Below the pieces are notes generated by a model. It saw nothing but the letters and a program-made list of their open reading frames with translations. It made no database searches and had not been told where the DNA came from. Below, piece after piece: positions 55,720 through 64,000 of a stretch of 64,000 nucleotides of DNA; the stretch's first letter is position 1; the number at the start of each line of letters is the position of its first letter. This DNA comes from Thamnidium elegans (Eukaryota > Mucoromycota > Mucoromycetes > Mucorales > Mucoraceae). Where the stretch lies: positions 310,001 to 374,000 of the forward strand of contig JAIXMG010000012.1 of NCBI GenBank assembly GCA_025201345.1. Reading direction: 5' to 3'. Position numbers and translations under genes: made by a program.

Positions 55720-56069
55720 CCCATTTGTTGTAACTAACTATATCATAACGGTTCTAAGACCAAGACACCCAATAAAAGTATTATTAAATGCCAGTAATTT
55801 CCGGAATGGATTATAGCGAGTAAAAGAGTTAATTTATTAAAATAGTATATTTATAATGAGCCAGTGACACGAAGTGCGACCTTCATAAATATTACATCAA
55901 GAGAGACAGACGTTTCTATAGGGCCCAATAAACTAGAGCAGTTGTTAGATGTTTTTGGCTTTTAATCCCTAACAACCCTCCTTCCCACACATTGACGTGA
56001 TTAAAACAAATTAATAACTAACCATTTTTTTCCCCTCCTTTTTTCTCTTTAATTTGCCAGATATAAAAA

Positions 56070-57075
56070 ATGTCAATGACAAAAGAGGAAGCAGTTTGTA
56101 GTATCTTTGCTTTTGAAGTAACTACAGAAAATGCTAAACAATGTTTAGAACGTCTTGAATCGGCTGGGCTAGTCCCTGTAAGTTTAGTAAATGGTGATCC
56201 TTCGGTAGCTTTTGCTATTGGAGTAAAAAAATTAAGATCAGAACTATGGAGATTTAAAGAATTTACTTCATCTTTAAAGAGAAAAGAAATTGAGGGTACT
56301 GTAAAATAAACTAAAGAAGAAAGCTATAACATGCTAAGAAATCATTGATTTTTAGAAAAAGAATCTGAAAGTTCGTTCGAAGTATCCAGTACGTGTATAT
56401 TTATATTTAAGTTTACATCCAACTAATATGTAAAACTTTAGTGCCTCAATCAAAAAGAGCCGTATTGGATCTCGTTAAACTCATTATGCCACCACAGCCA
56501 ATTACTGGTGTAACCGATCAAATGTTTTTAACTGAGTTGGCTGTCTTTGATATTATAAAAACCTACTTCTGTGATTTAACTTTCGGAGCAGAGAGATTAA
56601 ATGACTGGGTTGGAAAAGATGGCTCTTGGGGCGTAGCGAAACAAAAACGGTTTCAAAACGAAAAAGTCAGAGGAAGAGATATGAACGTAGTAAAAGAAGA
56701 ATTACGAGGTAACACGTATTAATAATTGAGGTCTTCTATATTTAGCTGCAGATAGTTAATGATTCATTAGGTTTTACTTGGGAAGACGTTTCCAACGTTA
56801 AAGAATTCAGAAAAACCGTCAGAACCACCTCGCCAACAACAACAACAATTGGATATGCAAGAAGATCCAATTTGAAAGCAAAAAAGGAACTAATTGAAAA
56901 ATCTATTAATTTACAAGCAAAAAAACTCATCATGAAGTGTCTTTGTGAGTCTGTTTTTGCAAGCTGTAAATCAAATGCTGACGAGCCTATTTATGAAAGA
57001 GACGGCAAGAAGAATAATTATTGTCTCGAAAATATAAAAGGTGATTGTCAAGGTAATTCATATAATATAAATTAA
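56070..57075 (+). CDS. Unknown protein with SAM-like N-terminus, intact arm of the inverted duplication
   Basis: Four exons (56070-56295, 56356-56388, 56442-56708, 56756-57075) join in frame to 281 codons, with GTACTG, GTACGT and GTAACA donors and ATTTTTAG, CTTTAG and GATAG acceptors. The splice solution is unique in keeping the frame open across all four pieces. Residues 1-70 (MTKEEAVCSIFAFEVTTENA ... LVNGDPSVAFAIGVKKLRSE) suggest a SAM-type helical bundle (L..GL.....L.NGDP...AIGVKKL..). The rest, MPQSKRAVLDLVKLIMPPQP, VFDIIKTYFCDLTFGAERLN, GFTWEDVSNVKEFRKTVRTT and a Cys/Lys-rich end, is not recognised. Phe-Gly-Ala-Glu-Arg-Leu-Asn and the Arg/Lys-rich tail could suit a nucleic-acid-linked protein, but no function is claimed. 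The inverted partner at 58490-59230 is a deleted copy. Confidence 0.6.
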
Positions 57076-57138
57076 TCTTTGTTGATACCTCATATCATTT
57101 ATTGCTTATATAAACAAGACTTGATCAACTTCATTACG

Positions 57139-57417
57139 ATGTCTACGAAGTATATCCGTTTAGTAGTTATTGACTACGCAGGATTTTCTACAAATCCAGA
57201 TGACATCAGATCCTTCTTCCGGTAATGACTAAAGAATTATGTGATATTTTTTTTTATTAATCATAATTATAGTAATCATAAACAATTGAAAGAAATTGTA
57301 GTTGATGAAGGTCACACTGTTTCATGTTTTTCGAGATATGATATTTTAAGGAACGATTCTGTTATAGAAAAGTTCAGATGCAGAAAGGCTTGCGAGAAAA
57401 GATCAGTAGGGATCTGA
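57139..57417 (+). CDS. Small unknown two-exon ORF
   Basis: Two exons (57139-57221, 57273-57417; GTAATG donor, AATTATAG acceptor, 51-base intron) join in frame to 75 codons. The protein begins MSTKYIRLVVIDYAGFSTNP, then DDIRSFFRNHKQLKEIVVDE and GHTVSCFSRYDILRN, with a Lys/Arg-rich end. A hydrophobic strand with a following Asp (LVVIDYAG) could be the first strand of an alpha/beta fold. It lies 63 bases after the 281-codon gene and may belong to the same element. It has no partner in the right arm of the inverted duplication. Not recognised. Confidence 0.4.
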
Positions 57418-58489
57418 GCTTTTTTATTTTGTTTCTTTTTTTATAAAAATAAATATTTATCGCTTAGTTAAAAGTTAATCTCAATACAGAATAACAGATA
57501 TCAACATTGTACTGAAAGAGTATAATTTACTATAACAATGTAATTTTTTTGATGTCTTTAATATTTTATATTAATCTCTGGCAAGTCTTGATAACTATCT
57601 AGAATTTAATTCGATTAACTAGTACCTCAAGATAGATTATTGTTGGTGAGAACTACAAAATAAGTTGTTTCTAACTAGCAAATACTCCAAAAGCTTTAAA
57701 TAAACTCTAATAAACTATACAAAAATCTCAGTATACGTTATTTTGTATTGATCATAATATTCATCTGGGAGGGAAAGGAGAGGGAGGGTAAGGAGGAGGA
57801 GGGTAAAGTGCTTATTTAATACGACTGTAAAACACATCCATTATAAAAAAAACTCTTCTTCGTGAGCTAAGCATGATATTTACCAGTTTTTTCTATTTTT
57901 TAAATTATTGGAAAGGATCTGTTTTTTACAAACTATTTGAAGAATTAATAATAAACTACCCGATCTTTATGTTCAAAATACATGTATTATAAAAAGTCAC
58001 ATTAAATAGTTTCTTCCTGATGAGCATGATTTCATTCTGGCAGTGGTCCCCTTTCCAACATCTTATAAAAAGCTAACCTTTGTGCATTAAGATAGAATAC
58101 TTTTATTTTGCTAATTTTTTTATTTATTTACTTTTTAGGTTAGGTGTAACCAAAATTGATTTGTATGTAGTTTTTCGTTTCATCAAATTGTTTACTCCGT
58201 GCAAGTCGTCACTTTGTTTATTATCCCCCTCGAACTGTGTAAACTCCCATTCGGGCACTATCAATATTACCAAGAATAGCTAAACTTTTGTTTGAAACTA
58301 AGTTCACGTGTTCTCGTTTACTTTTTCGCTTTTGTTTGTTTAAATAGTGCTTACCTAAAAATGATCTTTTTAAGTACTTTACGTCATAACTCATAAAATG
58401 ATGCTTTTGTTTGCTTACATGAACAAAAAAAATTCCAAAAAACTGATTTATATCTTGCAGAAGTTAATTTCTTCAGCTACTCTTGATGG
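57418..58489. other. Spacer of the inverted duplication, no gene seen
   Basis: About 1.07 kb between the right end of the small ORF and the inner boundary of the right arm. A/T-rich; a GGGAGGGAAAGGAGAGGG purine stretch near 57768-57800 stands out. A 67-codon frame at 58080-58283 has no recognisable motif. Confidence 0.4.
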
Positions 58490-59230
58490 TTGCGAAAACA
58501 GACTCACAAAGACACTTCATGATAAGTTTTTTTGCTTGTAAATTAATAGAATTTTCAATTATTTCTTTTTTTTTGCTTTCAAATTGGATCTGGCATATCC
58601 AATTGTTGTTGTTGTTGGCGAGGTGGTTCTGACGATTTTTCTGAATTCTTTAATGTTGGAAACGTCTTCCCAAGTAAAACCTAATGAATCATTAACTATC
58701 TGCAGCTAAATATAGAGGATCTCAATCACTAATACGTGTTATCTCTTAATTCTCATTTTACCACGTTCATATATCTCTTCCTCTCTGCCCCGAACGTTAA
58801 ATCACAGACAGCCAGTAATTGGCTGAGATGGCATAATGAGTTTAACAAGATTCTTTTTGATTGAGACACTAAAGTTTTACATATTAGTTGGATGTAAACT
58901 TAGATATAAGTATACACGTACCGGATACTTCAAACGAGCTTTCGGATTCTTTTTCTAAAAATCAATGATTTCTTAGCATGTTATAGCTTTCTTCTCTAGT
59001 TTATTTTACAGTACCTTCAATTTCTTTTCTCTTCAAAGAGGAATTAAATCCTTTAAATCCAATCTTAATTTTTTCACTCCAATAGCAAAAGCTACCGAAG
59101 GATCACCATTTACTAATTTTACAGGGACTAGCCCAGCCGATTCAAGATATTCTAAACATTGTTTAGCGTTTTCTGTAGTTACTTCTAATCCATAAATACT
59201 GCAAGCTGCTTCCTCTTTTGTCATTGACAT
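58490..59230 (-). pseudogene. Deleted copy of the 281-codon unknown gene (right arm)
   Basis: The minus strand from the ATG at 59230 repeats the left gene (MTKEEAACSIYGLEVTTENA and LVNGDPSVAFAIGVKKLR), then loses the frame. Later pieces match the left copy in order (LVKLIMPSQPITG, then DLTFGAER, SLGFTWEDVSNIKEFRKIV, IMKCLCESVFA). Two internal deletions are visible relative to 56442-56708: one removes the TDQMFLTELAVFDIIKTYF segment, the other removes LNDWVGKDGSWGVAKQK. Homology stops at 58490, equivalent to about 56965 in the left copy. It is non-functional. Confidence 0.75.
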
Positions 59231-59285
59231 TTTTTATATCTGGTAAATTAAAGAGAACCAAAGAAGGAAGAAAAAAAAGGTGGTT

Positions 59286-59518
59286 AACAAACAGTAAATA
59301 AAATAACTAAAAGGTGTGTATTTTAAGGTGAACCATAGTAGTATTCAATGGTTAGATATCTAACAAAAAAAAAAAAATACTTTACTCCGTGCTTAAGGCG
59401 AAGAAGAAAAGTTATGTTCCATTCAAGAGATTCAGTTTATTGTTACCATTGAGATTAGTCTTTTGTGTATAAAGTGAAGTAAAAGTATATATAAAAAGGA
59501 AAAAGAAAAAAAGGTAAT

Positions 59519-59555
<37 letters not shown>

Positions 59556-60324
59556 TCTTAAAATCATCATATATCCGATAAATTGGTTTTGGCCAATTTG
59601 AGCAATAATAACATGAAAAGGATGCGGCAGTAGGGGAAGAGAGTAAAAAAAAAGCAAAGACTGTTGTAAAAGAAAGAAAGGAAGGACGATAATATCCATA
59701 TATAAAAACTATCGCCTTTCTAGTATAAGAAACATACCTACTGTGTTAAACAATATCTAAAATACGCAATCAATCAATAATAAATTTAGATCTAAAAATA
59801 AATAAGGTGGGCCTGAGAGTAGTTTATATAAACAAGGTGTACAAAATAGTGTGTAACTACCTATTTAGCTGATAAAAGAGATGATGTCGATAGACCAGCG
59901 TATTCTATAGCTATTTTACTTTAGAAAGTTCTGAAATAGTAGAGACTTTTGCAAGGTTTCCAAATGTATAATAATAGGCACTCAATTGGCTTTGCTGATA
60001 AGCTTTTAATTTGAACATATGAGAGGCCTGGCAAAGAAAAAAAAACATCACCTATAATTTATACTCGAAAAAAAAAATATGTCAAGTATAAATTAAAAAG
60101 AAGGAAATAAGGATAGTAATAAGGCCTCTGTAATTTCCACTATATACTCTTGAAGAACCTCTTGGTAGTTGTGAACTTTCTCAAAGGCTCAGCCAATTTA
60201 ATTTGTGTGTTACCCTTTTAACCCCAGTTGGGGGATTTTTTTTTGTTCGTCCTGGGAGACAATTAAAAAAAAAAAGGCCCTCTTTACTTTCTTTTTTATT
60301 CCATTTGTAATATTAAAGAAAACA
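59286..60324. other. Intergenic with repeat fragments, upstream of the bZIP gene
   Basis: Contains the inverted partner of the 51383-51468 repeat (59570-59640), an A run of about 33 bases at 59522-59553, a segment (59727-59830) related to 62998-63110, and the presumed bZIP promoter and leader (60120-60324). The frame could start at 60205, but the leader before 60325 is Phe/Leu-rich with no counterpart in the family. Confidence 0.45.
59727..59830 (+). repeat. Repeat flanking the bZIP gene, upstream copy
   Basis: Two blocks, AAACATACCTACTGTGTTAA-ACAATATCTAAA and, 73 bases on, AATAAGGTGGGCCTGAGAG, are matched in the same order downstream of the bZIP gene at 62998-63110 (AAATATACCAGCTGTATTGA ... 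AATAAGGCGTGGGCCTGAGAG). Confidence 0.55.
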
Positions 60325-61916
60325 ATGTCAGCTTCTCCAAAAGATAATACTAGTGACACACCACTCAATCGTTTTGCGTTTCAGCATTTCGATCAAGAAT
60401 GCGATTTTGGGATTGAAAACGAAGAAGGAGAACGAATAAGAAAGAGAAAGAAGCCAGGACGTAAACCGAATCCACCTTCGTTACAAGAGAGAAGAGCACA
60501 AAACCGAGCAGCTCAAAAGGCCTTTCGAGAAAGAGAACAGCAACGTAAAATGGAAAAAGAAAAGCAATGGCAAGATTTCCATTTGGAGATCAGCGATTTA
60601 AAGGATCAGTTAGCTATTGCTCAGTTTGAAACGAGGTATTTAAAAGCTTGTGTTTTACACTTGACGCTTTCATCCTTAGTACATCGTGGCTCTGTGCCTC
60701 ATATATGGACAGAATCTCGAATTATTCCCAGCAACAGTAATGGTGAATATAAGAACCCATTATTTAAAACGTATCATGAAAATGTAAAAGACGAGGTACA
60801 TCAAATTCCAGCTTTATTAGATATGCTTTTAGAAAATAAATGCGTAGTTGATTTTGATAAAGCTTTATTTGCAACCACTCAAAACAATACTTTCTCGAAT
60901 TTCATGAAAAAAAAAGGTGATACAAGTCCCGAATTATTGATTGCTTCATATGAGAGTTATATAAAAGATGACATTATTACCTTAAATAAGAACTCTCAAG
61001 AACCAAGAAGGAATTTTCCAAAAGAGAATAGGAAAAGGGCAAAGATCTCTCCTGTTCAGACTGCAGAAACCATAGATCAAGATATGTCACTGAAGAAAGA
61101 AATACAACAACCTTCTCCACCTGAAGACACTATGTCTCCGGTACAACAGTATACTCATCTAGATGATGCTTCATCTCCTAGAGTTCAATTAAAACCACAA
61201 TCGCAACCAATCCCACAAACAACGCAGCAACCATATATACCACAACCTACTACTAATAGTCAAACTATTACTATTCAACGAAAGCCTCTTGTTGGTGTCA
61301 TTTATGAACCACCTCTATTAAAAACATCTGAGGATTTTGTGAATATGCCATCATCACAAGCTTTACATATTTTAAGACTTCAATTAAAGTTGGGTAGTAT
61401 TTTGGGGAATATGACACCTGCTGCATTATTACCAAGTATGTACACAAAAAAGTAACAATTTAAAATGTGTGTGTTTACCAATTATATATTTTTTTCTTAG
61501 CGGCTTTACAAAGAGTGATACCACACGATTTGAGAATTGATTATGTCCCAGGAGCATCAATTCGTGATCGGATGATTTTATTCCAAGGTTATTATGATAT
61601 TGATGAATGCTTTGATTATTTGACACAAAAATCAGTATTTATGGGAGGCGATGTGCGTGATTCCAGAAACTGGGAAGTAGACCCTAAATATTCGATGCAA
61701 TTTTGGTTTATCTCTCATTTATTAGTGGATCAAAGCTACGACGATTTTATGGATAATGACGATGCGAATATATTACGTAAAGAATATGTGGGAGATGATT
61801 CTGATGATTCTGACGAAGATAACAATGGAGAACATATATCTGCTGAAAGATCAACTGCTTCCACACGTAAATCATTTAGAAGAAGCCGTAAGAATGGTAC
61901 TTCCTTCTTAAAGTAG
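60325..61916 (+). CDS. Pap1/Yap-type bZIP transcription factor with DUF3425-like C-terminus
   Basis: Two exons (60325-61435, 61501-61916) join in frame to 508 codons. The basic region at residues 56-75 is RRAQNRAAQKAFRERE; the NRxAQxxFR signature at 60-68 marks the fungal Pap1/Yap class. A short, imperfect leucine zipper follows (WQDFHLEISDLKDQLAIAQF). Then come LKACVLHLTLSSLVHRGSVP, a Gln/Pro/Ser-rich middle, and a second helical domain from about 375 to 470 (LRLQLKLGSIL; DLRIDYVPGASIRDRMILFQ; WEVDPKYSMQFWFISHLLV). The latter, with its PxxLRIDYVPGASIRDRMI, is the DUF3425 pattern of fungal bZIP proteins. The C-terminus is acidic then basic. No Yap1 Cys-rich redox domain is seen. Likely a nuclear regulator of stress or metabolism. 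Confidence 0.85.
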
Positions 61917-63699
61917 TCGTCCCAAAATAGAATGGACAACGGTGTATTTCTAAAACGTAATAAAAATTAGTTCATAAATTATATGTGGTGTTGAACACTA
62001 CTTGAACAAACGTCATTATTTATTTGTATATTCTCTTTTGGAATTACTAGAGCTATCCTTATTGAGAGGATTAATAAGTGAAAGCTTAGTTTGCTGTAGG
62101 AAAAAAATAATCGTTGGTTGTAAGGTACAGACATGGCACTGATACTGTATTTAAAGTGATAAACAATATTGTCAAGCGTATAACAGAGAGCTAAAACTAT
62201 AAAAGTAAACCCTTTTGTCTCGAACATTGCTCTTTTTTTTTAAAAAAAAAAAATAGAAGGTTCTATCAATTTATCACTAGGGAAAATTGGTATGATTAAA
62301 TAGGTTGTTATGGAAACAGATTATATTTTGACAGGTAATATTAATTTACTCCTTACAAAAAGAAATAAGAAGGTATTATTTCGTAAGTTGATAATACTTG
62401 TGTGAAAAGTGTTTTGTCAAGTTTTTTATTTGTTAAAAGTAAACAAATCTGCACAATTTTTTATTATAAACTGCGAATACTTTCACATGCTCTTTTTATA
62501 TATATACTTACTCCAGTAATAGTATCACCACTTCCTATATATATATATATATAAATATTGGTGTTTCCCGAGAGGTACATAGTTAAAGAGATATAAATAT
62601 GAAGAAAATAAAAAATAAAATAAAAGGAAAAGTGTGTCTAATTCGTACTACCTTTTTTTCTTTTTGCATGATTTGTTTACTTTGTTGTAAAAAAAAAATT
62701 AGAAGCAAGCCGAGCACGGTCAATGTGATTTACGGGCTAAAGGTAACCTTTTCCAGAAATGGTTTATTATAAAGCTTTCTGCTAAACATACTGCGGTTAT
62801 AAAAGTATTATATTGTAGAACACGTTTGGTGTATGGTATTATCTTGATCGCTTTTTTTTTAAGGACTTTAAAGCAACTAAAATTATCGTTAATGTTTGTA
62901 GCACACACTAAAAAAAATTTCTATCATGCAACATTATAACAAAATTAAATCTAGTTAAGCACTTGATAAAAGAAAACTCATGTAATCTGACGACGGAAGA
63001 AATATACCAGCTGTATTGAACAATCTAAATAATTTTTTTTCATAGAGTTTTAGCAATTACTGACCGTGCGCAATTACAGGTCCGAAAAAAATAAGGCGTG
63101 GGCCTGAGAGCTTTGATATTAACTTGAAAAGTAACCAATAGCCTTGAGATTTTCAAGTTCCGTCATGAATCAATTTTTTTTTTCACTTTTCAGAACCACA
63201 ATTTGGCTGAAATAATCCTTCTCCCTTATAAATAAGTCTGTAGATAAGCTTGTGCTGCCTCTTCAGGCGATCAAAGACGACCACATCTCTAGGGAGGGTG
63301 TGGTAAGAGAGGTGCCCGGCAGGTGTCCTATGTATGCAAGCTAAGTTGCACAGGTCTGTCTTTTCCCTTCATATTTAAAATGAAAATGAAAAATAACTTT
63401 TATAGCTACTTAATAATTATGAAAGAGTGGCTTTTATGCTATTAGCTGAACAAACGGAGAGACTGTAGTGATGGTCTATACCGAATCTTGTAAGGCGCAT
63501 ATGCGTGACTGCAGAAATTCTTTTGAGGATTTTTAAAACGTTGTTTTTTATTTTTTCGAGCAAAAAAAAATCGGACTTTATTTGTTTGGTCTGGGAAAAA
63601 AAATGAAAGGAGAGCTTCCCTCTTTTTTTTTTTTCTAAAAATTACATTTTTTTTTCTTCATTACTATTTAACAACAACAACAAGGGACAGAATAAATAG
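61917..63699. other. Intergenic before the PAK-type gene
   Basis: About 1.8 kb without a gene. Includes the downstream copy of the bZIP-flanking repeat (62998-63110), a stretch richer in G and C at about 63250-63360 (CACATCTCTAGGGAGGGTGT, GTGCCCGGCAGGTG), and the presumed kinase promoter with T runs and CAACAACAACAACAAG just before the ATG. A 62-codon minus frame at 62720-62908 has no motif. Confidence 0.4.
62998..63110 (+). repeat. Repeat flanking the bZIP gene, downstream copy
   Basis: Counterpart of 59727-59830 in the same orientation; the two blocks are 90 instead of 73 bases apart. Identity by eye is about 80 percent in the matched blocks. Confidence 0.55.
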
Positions 63700-63963
63700 A
63701 TGGGCAATACCATAGGAACGCCCAATCAACATGGAACTTCCTCATCTACTAAAAGTCTACGTAAAAAGAACTCTTCATCCACTTTATCCAGTTTAAAACT
63801 CTACAGACAAACTAATCGGTCAGATACTTCATTATCTTCCAAAATGTCAAGATCAAGTAAACAACAGCAAAATTTTGGTGAAAAGATATTGGATATTAGT
63901 AAACCGACAAAGTTTGAACATGGTATTCATGTAGAATATAATAGAGATAGTGGAAAATATATG
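63700..63963 (+). CDS. CRIB-domain (PAK/Cla4-type) kinase, first exon (partial)
   Basis: Start of a gene that continues past the right edge. One exon of 88 codons ends at a GTACAT donor in phase 0. Residues 1-60 are Ser/Lys-rich (MGNTIGTPNQHGTSSSTKSL). Residues 66-88 read ISKPTKFEHGIHVEYNRDSG, matching the CRIB consensus ISxPxxFxHxxHV that binds GTP-Cdc42/Rac. In fungi, CRIB boxes occur mostly in PAK-type kinases (Ste20, Cla4), where they relieve autoinhibition, so a serine/threonine kinase domain is expected downstream. Gly at position 2 allows N-myristoylation, but the usual Ser/Thr at position 6 is a Gly, so this is doubtful. Other CRIB proteins cannot be ruled out. Confidence 0.8.
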
Positions 63964-64000
63964 GTACATATACAGACATACAAAAATAAAATAAAAAAAT

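Larger units (their letters stand above)
56020..59285. repeat. Large imperfect inverted duplication
   Basis: Left arm about 56020-56965 (plus) and right arm about 58490-59285 (minus) are diverged inverted copies. The shared leader (TCTCTTTAATTT(G/A)CCAGATATA just before ATGTCAATG) marks the outer part. Spacer about 1.5 kb. The right arm is shorter because of two deletions. It could be an inverted tandem gene duplication, or a palindromic or foldback arrangement of an element; no target-site duplication was identified. Confidence 0.75.

Noticed and set aside
60205..60324. Upstream ATG of the bZIP frame.
   Set aside because: It would add a Phe/Lys-rich leader read from T and A runs; the ATG at 60325 has the context AACAATG and begins the ordinary Ser/Asp-rich N-terminus.

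Overview
The window looks like nuclear DNA of an early-diverging filamentous fungus, most likely Mucoromycota and probably Mucorales. It is AT-rich with long A and T runs. Genes are compact and carry many short GT-AG introns. The repeats resemble Mucorales families: a LINE with a typical APE-endonuclease protein, F-box/LRR genes, and repeated proteins carrying EIQ and EVKP motifs. The gene set (eL13, fibrillarin, chorismate mutase, Vps39/Vps3, PRL phosphatase, NuA3-type Nto1, an INTS2-like Integrator subunit, a WRKY-like factor) fits that lineage and not Dikarya. The assignment is inference from protein similarity by eye.

Layout. 0-5.5 kb: the 5' part of a WRKY-like transcription factor (minus strand, running off the left edge), then a long non-coding stretch with one doubtful gene fragment. 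5.5-13.1 kb: a METTL6-type tRNA methyltransferase, ribosomal protein eL13, a 13-exon gamma-glutamyltransferase and a NET-domain protein without bromodomain. 13.1-16.6 kb: relics of a Tc1/mariner transposase, an EIQ-type repeated nuclease-like gene and a frameshifted F-box gene. 17.1-30.8 kb: a dense block of housekeeping and nuclear genes: DNAJB12-type J-protein, INTS2-like, a small OB-fold protein, fibrillarin, UPF0390, Nto1/BRPF, a nucleoplasmin-like protein, a conserved unknown and chorismate mutase. 32.8-42.3 kb: an AFF/Ebp1-like candidate, a Vps39/Vps3 tethering subunit, a prenylated PRL phosphatase and a GPI-anchored wall protein.

42.3-59.3 kb is a repeat-rich island. It holds two more fragments of the EIQ family, an EVKP-family relic, a 29-copy 23-bp minisatellite, a broken LINE, several short dispersed repeats, and an inverted duplication in which one arm carries an apparently intact 281-codon unknown gene and the other arm a deleted copy. 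One apparently functional gene, a single-domain YdcZ-type transporter, sits inside it. 59.3-64 kb: a Pap1/Yap-type bZIP factor flanked by two related repeats, and the start of a CRIB-domain (PAK-type) kinase at the right edge.

The genes form no single pathway. There is a loose nuclear theme: Integrator, elongation and chromatin readers (INTS2-like, AFF-like, NET, Nto1, nucleoplasmin-like), nucleolar rRNA methylation (fibrillarin) and translation (eL13, tRNA m3C). All exon structures were worked out by hand from splice consensus and reading-frame continuity.
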